Below, in pieces: positions 32,979 through 42,247 of a stretch of DNA of 64,000 nucleotides. Under the pieces are notes generated by a model. It was not told the origin of the DNA. It saw only the letters and a program-made list of their open reading frames with translations, and made no database searches. The stretch's first letter is position 1, and the number at the start of each line of letters is the position of its first letter. Made by a program: the position numbers and the translations under genes. Source of the stretch: an uncultured Prevotellaceae bacterium (GTDB taxonomy: Bacteria; Bacteroidota; Bacteroidia; Bacteroidales; Bacteroidaceae); contig CAMWQU010000004.1 in NCBI GenBank assembly GCA_947176535.1, positions 52,495 through 116,494 of the forward strand, written 5' to 3'.

Positions 32979-34130
32979 TTAGTTGTTGGTAGAAATGGTG
33001 ATAGTGTTGGTGTTAGTCTCATCATTCAACGTACCTCCGTCTGTACCTTTCTTCCAGTCATCAATAGCAGTAGCAGTGGTCTGGAATACAATAGCGTCGA
33101 GGCCTGCAGTGCTGCCGCCGATTTTGATGTTGTAGGTGTATTGGTAACCTATCTCCCAAGTCGGCAGCCATGATCCGCTCATATTGCGGCTGAGGACAAT
33201 CTCGTCGCCCTTTTTGATTGTGGCCGTGAATGAAATGCTAACCTTGTTTTCACCAGAAATATAGGTATGAGGCATTACAAATGCGATGTCTGTGCTCGGT
33301 ATCACGGGTTCGACTGTTACAGGTTCGTCTGTGCTACCAACCGCAGGAGTCAGTGTTCCGCCATTGCGCGCTACAAGAGGGTCTTTGTTTGCTTCCCAAA
33401 GTGCTACGTAGGGAATCGGGTTCTCGTCAGCAGGATTGATTGTATTCACACGGATCTGGTTGATCCATTTCTCGTCAAAGGCACTATAGTCACCTTTATT
33501 CCGGATGTTAGAGATTTGGACATTGCTGATTTCAACTTCATACTCCGGTGCGAAGTCACTGAAGAACTTGGCATCAACTTTGGTCAGGATGTGGGCAAAC
33601 TTGAATTGTACGGTTGAATTGGCCGCTTTTTTGAGACCCTCATTCTTGTCGAACAACAAGTCGTGCTGATGCGTGTTATCGCAGATGTAGTTCGTGATTT
33701 TGAAAGCACGACCCTCTTTCGTCGGCTGGGTAACGTCCATGCTGAAGCTACCGTATTGTGCGCCGAGCTTTTCTACATTACCACAATTGTAAGCATAGAA
33801 GTAGTACGTGGCATCGGGTACCCAGTAGCGGGTGTTGTTGTAAGTCCACTCAGTTGAACCGGGAGCCTTTCTGGTCACCGGCTCGTTATTGAAGACGAGG
33901 ATACCGTGATCCGGATCAGGGTTTGTTTCGCTCTCGAATGCGTAATAGCCGAATACGCTGAACGTTTCGAAACTCCCGTTGTCGATTGTCGTGGCACGGG
34001 TCTGTTTGCTTACCACATTCTCGAATCCGATAGCATTACTGTGAATGCTACTCTCGTCAAGCACTTCCTCGGAAGTACATGCAGTGAGTGCCAATGCACC
34101 TGCTGCGAGATAAAAGAAACTCTTTTTCAT
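32979..34130 (-). CDS. Fimbrillin family (Mfa1/FimA-like) lipoprotein
   Basis: 383 residues with a lipobox LALTAC (Cys18). The N-terminal pattern after it (TSEEV..., KQTRATT, FSVFGYYA) and the later WVPDATYYFYAYNCGN and VQFKFAHILTKVDAKFF segments are typical of Bacteroidales fimbrillins. These are processed after lipid export (often at a conserved Arg) and polymerise by strand exchange. It is the third gene of a DUF3575-DUF5119-fimbrillin operon and may be the shaft or an accessory subunit. Base composition is lower in GC than its neighbours, as is common for surface antigens. Confidence 0.85.
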   Translation of the reverse strand: MKKSFFYLAAGALALTACTSEEVLDESSIHSNAIGFENVVSKQTRATTIDNGSFETFSVFGYYAFESETNPDPDHGILVFNNEPVTRKAPGSTEWTYNNTRYWVPDATYYFYAYNCGNVEKLGAQYGSFSMDVTQPTKEGRAFKITNYICDNTHQHDLLFDKNEGLKKAANSTVQFKFAHILTKVDAKFFSDFAPEYEVEISNVQISNIRNKGDYSAFDEKWINQIRVNTINPADENPIPYVALWEANKDPLVARNGGTLTPAVGSTDEPVTVEPVIPSTDIAFVMPHTYISGENKVSISFTATIKKGDEIVLSRNMSGSWLPTWEIGYQYTYNIKIGGSTAGLDAIVFQTTATAIDDWKKGTDGGTLNDETNTNTITISTNN

Positions 34131-34189
34131 GTGATTAAATAATTAAGTGAATAAATGAATTAGTTTAAGTTATTTGTTCTATTGTTTTT

Positions 34190-35233
34190 TTATTTAGTTT
34201 GTTCCGTTCCCACCGGCAGGTCTATTACCTCGTGGTTGCCCCAGCCGGAGACATCGACTTCGAAGCCGGAGGCACTTTGGTTTTCTTCGTCCTCGATTCT
34301 CAGTCCGCTGACTGTGATTACCCCTCCGCGCGGCTGATTGGCCATCTGGTCGGAAACGTCGAAATTGAACTCAAGCGTTTTGCCGTTTTTCAGCTGGACT
34401 TCCAGATTCAGGGTATAGGGGCGTTCGTCGGGCTGGTCGGGCGAGCGGCCGTAGTATTCGTCCGGGAATCCGGGAATGCCGAATGACCTGACGTGCGCTT
34501 CGCAGCCGAAGGGGCGCAGTGCGCAGTCGTAGAGGATGATGGCGGTCTCTTCGGAGGTGGTTCCGTCGCGGAGGTAGACCGACTCCGCCATGCCTCCCAG
34601 TGCGCCGCGGGCCTGACTGACGTGTTGCAGACCGTACTCAAATTCGTAGCGCACGACGTAGGTGTACACCAGCGGCTGCATCTTCACCGGCATGGCCCGC
34701 GTCTCGTGGTTCCGGATGGTGGGCACGTCCTTGAGGAAGGCCGAGTAGAGGATGTCGGGCGAGTTGGTGGTGCGTGCGTTGGGGTGCCGTTCCACCATGA
34801 CGCCAACGATGGCCGAGGAGCGTGAGCGCGAGGTGGCCGAGGCCCGCGCGGCATAGAGGGAGGCCATGTCGGAGAGCACGATGTATTCCGTGTCACCGTT
34901 GTAGAAGAGGATGGAACTCTCCTTGCCGCTGATGGAAATCTGCGCTCCGCCGGGCCGGAGAAAACGCTCGTCGGGCAGGTCGTCGTCGGTGTATCTCACC
35001 ATCGTCACCCATTCGGGCGTTCCGGGGCGCAGGGCGTTGTAGTCGAATCCGTAGTATTGGGGATTCCAGTCGCTGAGGTGGTAGCGGCCGTAGTCGCGTT
35101 CCCACTCCTGCTCGTAGGAGAATCGGATGTCGGCCGACGGGAAGTGGTTGTAGCACAGTTCCTGACGGCAGGATGCGAGTATCGGCAACAGGAGCATCGC
35201 AACGGCCTTTATGATATGTCTGTTCACGCTCAT
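34190..35233 (-). CDS. DUF5119 fimbrial-operon lipoprotein
   Basis: 347 residues from ATG 35233 (MSVNRHIIKAVAMLLLPILASC, lipobox Cys22); the start overlaps the stop of the DUF3575 gene (ATGA). The mature start RQELCYNHFPSADIRFSYEQEWERDYG is characteristic of DUF5119 proteins, which accompany fimbrillins in Bacteroidales. They are presumed assembly or minor tip components on the cell surface. The C-terminal part is beta-rich. Function not established. Confidence 0.82.
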   Translation of the reverse strand: MSVNRHIIKAVAMLLLPILASCRQELCYNHFPSADIRFSYEQEWERDYGRYHLSDWNPQYYGFDYNALRPGTPEWVTMVRYTDDDLPDERFLRPGGAQISISGKESSILFYNGDTEYIVLSDMASLYAARASATSRSRSSAIVGVMVERHPNARTTNSPDILYSAFLKDVPTIRNHETRAMPVKMQPLVYTYVVRYEFEYGLQHVSQARGALGGMAESVYLRDGTTSEETAIILYDCALRPFGCEAHVRSFGIPGFPDEYYGRSPDQPDERPYTLNLEVQLKNGKTLEFNFDVSDQMANQPRGGVITVSGLRIEDEENQSASGFEVDVSGWGNHEVIDLPVGTEQTK

Positions 35234-36525
35234 ATTCCCGGTCGTTTCAGTTTGTTCCTGTCGAGGAAGCGCCACACCAGAGAAAATTTCAGTTTCAGGG
35301 GGCCGAAGTAGTGCAGCTCCTTGGTGCGCTGATAGAGGTGGTGTCCTTCGTAAGGCTCGTATTCCTTAAATCGCGTATAGAGGTAGCCCGCTCCTACGCC
35401 GGCCTCTAAGGAGAGGCGTCGGCCGATGGGCCACATGTAGCCGAGTGAGGCTCCGGCGAGGGCTCCCTCGCCGTACTTTCCGGGGCCGCCGTTTTCGAGG
35501 TCGTACCATCCGCCGCCGGCAAAGAGGCCCACGTAGAGGCCGTGCCACGGTTCGCGCGGCTTTATCCAGTGGCGCACTTCCGCGTCGATGAGCGACAGGC
35601 GGTAGCTCTTCAGTTTCGAGTATCTGCCCCACGATGCGACGTTGCCTTCCACGGCCACCGACCAGCGGTCGTGGCAGCGCCACTCCAGTTCCAGATTGGG
35701 CAGCAGGGCACCGTAGTAGAGGAGGTTTGTCTTCAGGGCCAACAGGTGGTACGGGGGCAGTTGGGGGCCGTCGGTCTCCGGTTCCGTTTCGGCGGTGGCC
35801 GGAATGTTGGTGCCGGCAAGCGAACTGCCGGACAGGCTGTCCGGGCAGACGGTGGGCACGGTGTCCCGTTCGTGGGCGGCGACGAGCGTGTCGGCCGTCA
35901 CGGGGCTTTCGTCGGCCCGGTCGGTGTCGGGCTGCGGCGTGTCGCTGTCCGACTTGCGGCAGACGGACAAGGCGAGGGCGTAGCGCAACTGCGGGAACAG
36001 GTGGCCGAGCATCCAGCGGTAGGGCTGTCCGCCGGCGAGCGAGCGCAGGCGCGCCTTCCGGTTAAATACCCCCCCCACGGGGTAAATTCGCAGGCTGGTG
36101 CTGTCGAGGATTTCCAGTATCTCCTCGCGTTTCGGAACGTCCTGATTGTCCGTCACCAAACGGCGCAACTCGTCCCACGCGATGCCTCCGGGCTGCGTCA
36201 GGATGGCCTCCCGGGAGATGCCCGTGCGGCGGACGATGTAGGCGGCGATGGCCTCGCAACGGCTTTTCGCGAGGCGTTCGTTCACGCTCAGCGGGCCGTC
36301 GGGCGATGCGTAGCCCCGGATGACGATGTGGTCGAGGTCGTTGGCCGCGAGGGCGGCCTGTATGTTGCGGATAAACGTCTCCATCGTGGCCGCGTTGCCG
36401 CCGAGCGAGGGGTCGAAACGTCCCTGATTTACATTGAAATACACCCTCGTGGAATCCGTCCGGGCATGTCCGAGACCTACCCACACGGTCAGCAGCAGAA
36501 GTGTACTTACAACGACGTTTCTCAT
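35230..36525 (-). CDS. DUF3575 protein with an OmpA-like N-terminal domain
   Basis: 431 residues with a signal peptide. The N-terminal part (about 25-115) has an OmpA-like, peptidoglycan-binding pattern (IVIRGYASPDGPLSVNERLAKSRCEAI). A low-complexity acidic linker (about 200-265) precedes the C-terminal DUF3575 beta-barrel (LALKTNLLYYGALLPNLELEWR to the end). It is first in the fimbrial operon and could be an outer-membrane assembly or anchoring component. A run of eight G (C8 at 36069-36076 on the plus strand, codons for PVGGVFN) lies in the gene, so slippage there would shift the frame. Confidence 0.85.
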   Translation of the reverse strand: MRNVVVSTLLLLTVWVGLGHARTDSTRVYFNVNQGRFDPSLGGNAATMETFIRNIQAALAANDLDHIVIRGYASPDGPLSVNERLAKSRCEAIAAYIVRRTGISREAILTQPGGIAWDELRRLVTDNQDVPKREEILEILDSTSLRIYPVGGVFNRKARLRSLAGGQPYRWMLGHLFPQLRYALALSVCRKSDSDTPQPDTDRADESPVTADTLVAAHERDTVPTVCPDSLSGSSLAGTNIPATAETEPETDGPQLPPYHLLALKTNLLYYGALLPNLELEWRCHDRWSVAVEGNVASWGRYSKLKSYRLSLIDAEVRHWIKPREPWHGLYVGLFAGGGWYDLENGGPGKYGEGALAGASLGYMWPIGRRLSLEAGVGAGYLYTRFKEYEPYEGHHLYQRTKELHYFGPLKLKFSLVWRFLDRNKLKRPGI

Positions 36526-36572
36526 GTACTAAAATACGGTTGTTATGCAGTAAAAAGCGCGCTAATTGCCTG

Positions 36573-36580
36573 CAAAGATA
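36573..36580 (-). promoter_or_regulatory. -7 box (TATCTTTG) of the fimbrial operon
   Basis: TATCTTTG on the minus strand, 47 bp before the DUF3575 ATG. A CTTG 18 bp upstream may serve as -33. Confidence 0.65.
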
Positions 36581-36761
36581 CACATCTTTTTTATAAATCA
36601 AGCATCTGACGGCAATTTTTTTTCCTGCCGGGGCCAAATAATCGCTTCTCGGGGCACGGCGAGGCGGAACGCCGTGACATTCATGGGGTTGTCGGGGTGT
36701 ATTTCTACCCCCCCCCATGCGAAAAACCGACATCCCGTCACCATATTCTGTATTCACCGCC

Positions 36762-36834
36762 GATGAACGGCCGTCCGTCGTCGATGAACGCACATTTATC
36801 GACGGTGAATGTGCGTCCGTCGGTCGATGAACGG
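36762..36834. repeat. 21-22-bp-period GATGAACG repeat array
   Basis: GATGAACG occurs at 36762, 36783 and 36826, with GGTGAATG at 36804, so the spacing is 21, 21 and 22 bp. Within the array CGCACATT and AATGTGCG form an inverted repeat. The core differs from the GTCCATAGCGGGAC family but the period is the same. Confidence 0.65.
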
Positions 36835-36921
36835 AGAATGCTCCGGGGCGGCGAAAAAAAGGTTCGCTCCCGCTGCGGAAAAGGTCGGGGCGGGACGCAT
36901 GAAAATAATTACGGCGGAACC

Positions 36922-36952
36922 TTGCGGAAGATAAAAAAAAGAGGTAAATTTG
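36922..36952 (+). promoter_or_regulatory. aroB promoter (-33 TTG, -7 TAAATTTG)
   Basis: TTGC (36922-36925) and TAAATTTG (36945-36952) are separated by 19 bp. The -7 box is 26 bp before the aroB ATG. Confidence 0.65.
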
Positions 36953-36978
36953 TGCGGAAAAAATTGGAAATAAGTGTT

Positions 36979-38031
36979 ATGAGTGACCAGGAAGTGATAC
37001 TGAGCGAGCACATCGGCGAGACGCTGCCGGCGGCGATAGGGCGGACGGCGCACGACCGCCTGTTCGTGCTCACGGACGAGACCACCCTGCGCCTGTGCTG
37101 GCCCCTTGTGGAGGGCCTGCCCTGCATGGCCGGGGCGCGGATGATAACCATAGGAGCCACCGACGAACACAAGACACTGGAGTCGCTGGCCCACGTCTGG
37201 CGCAGCCTGCAGGAGGGCGGCGCGACGCGCCATTCGCTCATGGTGTGTCTGGGCGGCGGCATGGTGACCGACCTCGGCGGATTCGCCGCCTCGACGTTCA
37301 AGCGCGGCATGGCGTACATCAACGTGCCCACCACGCTGCTGGCTATGGTGGATGCGGCGGTGGGCGGAAAAACGGGCATCAACTTCGGCGGACTGAAGAA
37401 CGAAGTGGGCGTCTTCAACTGCGCCCGGACGGTGATTCTCGACGCCGGGTTCCTGCGCACGCTCGACGGGGCCAATCTCCGTTCCGGCTATGCGGAAATG
37501 CTGAAGCACGGGCTCATCAGCGACGCGACGACGTGGGCCGAACTGCTCCGTTTCGACCTCGACCGGATAGATTACACGGCCCTCGGCCGCATGGTGGCCG
37601 CGAGCGTGGCCGTGAAGGAACGCATTGTCCGCGAAGACCCCCTTGAGCAGGGCCTCCGCAAGGCCCTGAATCTGGGGCACACGGTGGGGCACGCCTTCGA
37701 GAGTCTCGCCCTGTCGGAAAACCGCACGGTGCTGCACGGGTATGCGGTGGCGTGGGGATTGGTGTGCGAACTGTATCTGAGCGCGCGGCGGCTGGGCTTC
37801 CCCAAGGAACGGCTGCGGCAGACCCTCGCTTTTGTCAAGGAAAACTACGGCACCTTTGCCTTCGGCTGCAACCGGTATGATACGCTCTACGAACTGATGA
37901 CCCACGACAAAAAGAATACGGCGGGCCGGGTGAACTTCACACTGCTGTCCGACATCGGCGAACTGCACATCGACCAGACGGCCACGCGTGAGGAAATTAC
38001 GGACATGCTGGACTTCTACCGCGAGGCGTGA
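36979..38031 (+). CDS. aroB: 3-dehydroquinate synthase
   Basis: 350 residues from ATG 36979 (MSDQEVILSEHIGETLP), supported by the -7 box just upstream. Motifs of AroB are visible: GGGMVTDLGGFAASTFKRGM and VPTTLLAMVDAAVGGKTGIN (NAD and substrate binding), GYAEMLKHGLI and LNLGHTVGHAFES (zinc ligands). It converts DAHP to 3-dehydroquinate, the second step of the shikimate pathway. aroA, a later step, lies 7 kb away in its own operon. Confidence 0.96.
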   Translation: MSDQEVILSEHIGETLPAAIGRTAHDRLFVLTDETTLRLCWPLVEGLPCMAGARMITIGATDEHKTLESLAHVWRSLQEGGATRHSLMVCLGGGMVTDLGGFAASTFKRGMAYINVPTTLLAMVDAAVGGKTGINFGGLKNEVGVFNCARTVILDAGFLRTLDGANLRSGYAEMLKHGLISDATTWAELLRFDLDRIDYTALGRMVAASVAVKERIVREDPLEQGLRKALNLGHTVGHAFESLALSENRTVLHGYAVAWGLVCELYLSARRLGFPKERLRQTLAFVKENYGTFAFGCNRYDTLYELMTHDKKNTAGRVNFTLLSDIGELHIDQTATREEITDMLDFYREA

Positions 38032-38098
38032 CCGCGACGGACGGGAACATCTTAATGCTACCAAACTATAATCGTTTATTAAATCCATTATCAAAACA

Positions 38099-41000
38099 AT
38101 GAAAAAGCTCTTTCTATTGCTGTTCGCGCTGCTGACGGGACTGTCGTCCCATGCCGCGTGGACCAAACCCGCCGTGCCGGAGGGACAGCCTCTGACGGCC
38201 GGAGCCGAGGTCTATCTCTACAACGTGGACTTCGGCGGCTTCCTCGTGGGAGCCAACGATTGGGGCACACGGGCCAGTCTGGACCCGACGCACGGCCACA
38301 AGGTCTACGTCCGGGAGTTTGCGGACGCCGATGCCGGTTATCCCTGGGACGGTGAGTCGTATTTCATCACCAACTACATCGAGAAAGGCGGCATGGCCGG
38401 ACAGGTGGGCAGTCTGTTCATCGGTGCCGTGGACGCCCTCTGGGTAGACCAGCCTACCAGTGTGAATGCCGACAACCAAGGCTTCACCTTTGCCCCGCAG
38501 GGCGGAAATGTCTACAAGATAGGACTTTCGCCTAAGAACAAGGACTTCAACAACTCCATCTACATGGGCTCCTGGGTGGGCGCGATTCCGGAGAAAAAGG
38601 ATACCCGCCTCTACATCTGCGGCCCCAACATGAGCTACGACACGGAGGCCTACCAAGTACGCTGGATTTTCGTGTCGCCGGCCGACTATGCCGACTACAC
38701 GGCCCGGCTTCTGCAGTACAAGGCCGCCGTGCGCCTCGGCGAGGCCATTCAAACGGCCAAGGCCGAGAATCCCGGCATCGACGTGTCGGTCGTGGAGGCG
38801 GTCTACAACAACGAAAACAGTACCGTGGAGCAGCTCCGCGAGGCCCTGCAGACGCTGGCCGACCTCGTGGTGGCCTTCCAGACGGAACGCGCCACGCCCG
38901 AGACACCGGCCGACTACACGAAGTACATCGTAAACCCCTCCTACACTGACGGAAACAACGACGGATGGAGCGGTACGAACGCCACAGTGGAGTCGTGGGG
39001 CGCGCACTACGACAATGCGGAAATCTATAATGCCAACTACGATTACTACCAGACGCTCACGGGACTGCCCGTCGGCGTGTATCGGGTGGACGTGACGGGC
39101 TACTACCGCTCGGGTACGAACAACGAGGATGCCGCCCATCAGGCGGAACTGCTGGAGACGGGGAAGACGGACTTCCGCGTGGCACGCCTCTATGCCGCCA
39201 ACAAGGCCGCCGGGTACACCAACGAGGCGTTGCTGCCCCTGCAGAACTCCGGAGCGACGGCCGAGAAGGTGGAGGGTAGCGATGCCGTGCAGACCGCCCT
39301 CGGCTACGTGCCCAACAGTATGCGCGATGCCTCGTTCTACTTCAAGGCCGGCAAGTATGAGGCTACGACGGTGCCCGGTTTTGTCAGTGACGGTTCGCTG
39401 ACCATCGGTCTCCGTAAGGAGGTGCACTACAACGACGAGTGGACGATGTGGGACGACTGGCACCTGTACTACCTCGGCGACAGTGACGCTTCCTTCCAGT
39501 GGCTGGCCCGCTACACGCTGAGCCACACGGTGGACTACGTGGAACTGATGGAGAACGATCCCGAAATCTACTGTCAGAAATCGGTGTACGAGGCGTATGC
39601 GTCGGCCCGTCAGGCACTGACCGCCGCCACCTCGGCCGCCGACATTCAGGCGTTGCTGGGCACACACGAGGCCACCGCTGCGGCACTGGCTTCGAGCATC
39701 CGGGCCTATGCCGCTTACTACGAACTTTACAGCCGCGCGCTGGACTGGTTGGAGACGATGGCAAACGACAGCGAGGAGGCCATCGCCCTGGCCGACTACA
39801 TCATGGGCGAGGGTAGCACGGGCTTCAACGGTAACGGAGGGGCCAAGTATATCCTGAGCGAGGGGCCCCTCGACGACGCACAGATTGCCGCCGAGCGAGT
39901 CTACCTCGACAAGCTCTTCACCGATGCGCAGGCCAGCGGCATGAAAGACGGCGACGACTGTACGTATATGCTCAAGAATGCCGGATTCTCGGAGGAGGGC
40001 ACCGGATGGAGCTACGGCCCGAGTGTGACTTTCCCCACCGACAACCGCAACATCATGCAGGGCTGGAACGTGGTGTTCGACGTTTATCAGGAACTCGAAG
40101 GCTTGCAGAACGGACTCTACGAGCTTAGCTACAACGGACTGTATCGTCCGACGGGGGCCGACGGATTCACCACCGACAAGGTGGCGGCCGCCAAGTGCTA
40201 TGCTTACATCAATAACTACGATACCAAACTCCCCGGCATCATGGACGACCTCTCCGCCGAGGCACTGGCCGGCGACGATGCCGACTATCTGGCGGAAGGC
40301 TACGGCCCGAACTCGGCCGCAGGGGCGGCCACGCACTTCCTCAACGGCAAGTATGCGGCTCACGCCTACGGGCTGGTGACGGACGGCAAACTGCGCGTCG
40401 GCTTCCGCAACGACCTGCGTGTGGACGACAATTCCGTGGCATGGGTAGGCCCCGTGAAGCTGATTTTCCGTGCCAAGAACGCCGAGGCACTGCAGGAGAT
40501 TCTGAGCATCACCAAGCCGCAGGCGCAGGAACTGGTGAACAACAGTTATTGCGGACTGCCGGAGATTATGGCACTGGACGATGCACTGAATGCCCTTGAC
40601 GGCAACGGCGACCTGTATGCGGCACTGATTGTCCTGAAGCAGGCCATGGAGGATGTGCAGCAGGGTGTCGGGATTTACGAGCGGCTGCGCATCGCACTGC
40701 TCAGTCTGGAGGCTACCATCGACGAGAATCCCGCATCGCCGAAACGGGCTGAGGCGCAGGAGCTGTACAACACGGTTTATAACGCTTTCAGCGACCAGGA
40801 ATATTCTAACGAGGAGGCCGAGCAGGCCATCACGGACGTGAATGCCATGGTGGTGAAAATCCTCTTCCCCGACGGTGACGAGGCCAGCGAAGAGAATCCC
40901 GTTGATTACACTTCCGCTATCGTGAACAACAACTTCGACCCTGAACGCGGTTCGAAGAGCGAGGGCACCATCGAGGGATGGACGACGACGGCCATGAACG

Positions 41001-42229
41001 GCTACAAGCAGTTTACGGTGTCGTACAACCGCGCTCCGTTCGAGCTGTATCAGGAACTTACGGGGCTGCCCAAGGGTAAGTATAAGGTGACGGTGCACAC
41101 GTACTACCGCGCCGGTTACTGGGACGAGGAGGAGAACCGCGTGAAGCAGGGTGTGGATACGCATCTGACGACGCTGTATGCTCAGACCTCCGGCGAGAAA
41201 TTCACCAAGCCCGTCATGAACCTCTACGAGGATGCCACGGACGCTCCCGTGGACGGCGTGAACTGCTATCAGTTGGGTAACGGCAAATACGCTCCCGACG
41301 GCACGGCTCCCACGGCGGCCTACTTCGCCGCCGGTTACTACCTGAACGAACTTGTGTTTACGGTTCCCGAGGATGGTAAGGTGACCATCGGTCTGTCGAA
41401 GACCAAGACGTTTGACAACGACTATGAGGTGGTGGGCGAGTGGAAACTCTGGTACATGGGCGACCCGAATCCGGGCCTCGGCGAGGAGCAGGATCGTTCG
41501 TCGCTCATCGTGAACAACAATTTCGACCCCGAACGCGGTTCGAAGAGCGAGGGCACCATCGAGGGCTGGACAACGACGGCCATGAACGGCTACAAGCAGT
41601 TTACGGTGTCGTACAACCGCGCTCCGTTTGAACTGTATCAGGACTTGGCCGGACTGGCCGAGGGTACCTACAAGGTGACGGTGCACACGTACTATCGTGC
41701 CGGTTACTGGAACGAGGAGGAAAACCGCGTGCAGCAGGGTGTGGAGACGCACCTCACCACGATGTATGCCCAGACGGCCGACCGGAAGTATGCGAAGCCT
41801 GTCATGAACCTCTACGAGGATGCCACGGACGAACCCGTGGACGGCGTGAACTGCTATCAGTTGGGTAACGGCAAGTATGCGCCCGACGGTACGGCTCCCA
41901 CGGCGGCTTATTTCGCTGCCGGTTACTACCTGAACGAGTTGCCTTTCTACGTGGGCAATGACGGCAGCGTGCGCATCGGTTTGTCGAAGACGGAGACGTT
42001 CGACAACGACTACGAAGTGGTGGGCGAGTGGAACCTCTACTACTACGGTAAGGGCGATAACGTAGACCTGCTGACGGGCATTGAGGACGTGAATACCGAC
42101 CGCCCGGCAGTCAGTGCCATGCCCGTGGGCTTCTATTCGCTCAGCGGCACGCGTCTGTCGGCTCCCCGCCGGGGTGTGAACATCGTCCGCATGGCCGACG
42201 GCACAGTGCGTAAGGTTCTCGTGAAATAA
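38099..42229 (+). CDS. Large secreted modular protein with four CBM-like modules and a type IX-like C-terminal sorting domain
   Basis: 1,376 residues with a signal peptide (LFLLLFALLTGLSSHA). A ricin/beta-trefoil-like N-terminal domain (about 20-200) and a helical linker are followed by four related beta-sandwich modules at about 280-465, 620-800, 939-1134 and 1135-1320. Each has a pattern such as IVNNNFDPERGSKSEGTIEGW and YQ.L.GLP.G.YKVTVHTYYRAGYW, as in carbohydrate-binding modules. The last two are a near-identical tandem duplication of exactly 588 bp. Residues 1325-1376 (GIEDVN..., FYSLSGTRLSAPRRGVNIVRM) resemble a type IX secretion sorting domain. It lies 18 bp before a GH43 gene. No catalytic domain is recognised. 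Confidence 0.75.
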   Translation: MKKLFLLLFALLTGLSSHAAWTKPAVPEGQPLTAGAEVYLYNVDFGGFLVGANDWGTRASLDPTHGHKVYVREFADADAGYPWDGESYFITNYIEKGGMAGQVGSLFIGAVDALWVDQPTSVNADNQGFTFAPQGGNVYKIGLSPKNKDFNNSIYMGSWVGAIPEKKDTRLYICGPNMSYDTEAYQVRWIFVSPADYADYTARLLQYKAAVRLGEAIQTAKAENPGIDVSVVEAVYNNENSTVEQLREALQTLADLVVAFQTERATPETPADYTKYIVNPSYTDGNNDGWSGTNATVESWGAHYDNAEIYNANYDYYQTLTGLPVGVYRVDVTGYYRSGTNNEDAAHQAELLETGKTDFRVARLYAANKAAGYTNEALLPLQNSGATAEKVEGSDAVQTALGYVPNSMRDASFYFKAGKYEATTVPGFVSDGSLTIGLRKEVHYNDEWTMWDDWHLYYLGDSDASFQWLARYTLSHTVDYVELMENDPEIYCQKSVYEAYASARQALTAATSAADIQALLGTHEATAAALASSIRAYAAYYELYSRALDWLETMANDSEEAIALADYIMGEGSTGFNGNGGAKYILSEGPLDDAQIAAERVYLDKLFTDAQASGMKDGDDCTYMLKNAGFSEEGTGWSYGPSVTFPTDNRNIMQGWNVVFDVYQELEGLQNGLYELSYNGLYRPTGADGFTTDKVAAAKCYAYINNYDTKLPGIMDDLSAEALAGDDADYLAEGYGPNSAAGAATHFLNGKYAAHAYGLVTDGKLRVGFRNDLRVDDNSVAWVGPVKLIFRAKNAEALQEILSITKPQAQELVNNSYCGLPEIMALDDALNALDGNGDLYAALIVLKQAMEDVQQGVGIYERLRIALLSLEATIDENPASPKRAEAQELYNTVYNAFSDQEYSNEEAEQAITDVNAMVVKILFPDGDEASEENPVDYTSAIVNNNFDPERGSKSEGTIEGWTTTAMNGYKQFTVSYNRAPFELYQELTGLPKGKYKVTVHTYYRAGYWDEEENRVKQGVDTHLTTLYAQTSGEKFTKPVMNLYEDATDAPVDGVNCYQLGNGKYAPDGTAPTAAYFAAGYYLNELVFTVPEDGKVTIGLSKTKTFDNDYEVVGEWKLWYMGDPNPGLGEEQDRSSLIVNNNFDPERGSKSEGTIEGWTTTAMNGYKQFTVSYNRAPFELYQDLAGLAEGTYKVTVHTYYRAGYWNEEENRVQQGVETHLTTMYAQTADRKYAKPVMNLYEDATDEPVDGVNCYQLGNGKYAPDGTAPTAAYFAAGYYLNELPFYVGNDGSVRIGLSKTETFDNDYEVVGEWNLYYYGKGDNVDLLTGIEDVNTDRPAVSAMPVGFYSLSGTRLSAPRRGVNIVRMADGTVRKVLVK
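40913..42088 (+). repeat. Tandem 588-bp duplication inside the modular protein gene
   Basis: Unit 1 (40913-41500) and unit 2 (41501 onward) match over long stretches, for example TTCGACCC-GAACGCGGTTCG and GTGGTGGGCGAGTGGAA at 41429 and 42017. The offset is exactly 588 bp (196 codons), so the frame is kept. DNA identity is high, mainly with synonymous or conservative changes, which points to recent duplication or ongoing gene conversion. Confidence 0.85.
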
Positions 42230-42247
42230 TCTATAAGAATCATTCGT

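Larger units (their letters stand above)
36526..36978. other. 453-bp divergent intergenic region: two promoters, C9 tract and repeat array; no gene
   Basis: It holds the fimbrial promoter (36573-36580, minus), a C9 tract (36708-36716), a 21-22-bp repeat array (36762-36834) and the aroB promoter (36922-36952, plus). The upstream part of ORF 36697-38031 reads through the array and is not coding. Confidence 0.7.

Noticed and set aside
36697-36978. Upstream extension of the aroB ORF
   Set aside because: It reads through a repeat array and across the aroB promoter; aroB homologues start at about 36979.
38114-41752. 1,212-aa ORF on the minus strand opposite the modular secreted protein
   Set aside because: It is a shadow of the GC-rich plus-strand gene: low-complexity His/Val/Arg-rich translation, no domain, no start context; the plus strand has a signal peptide and repeated modules.
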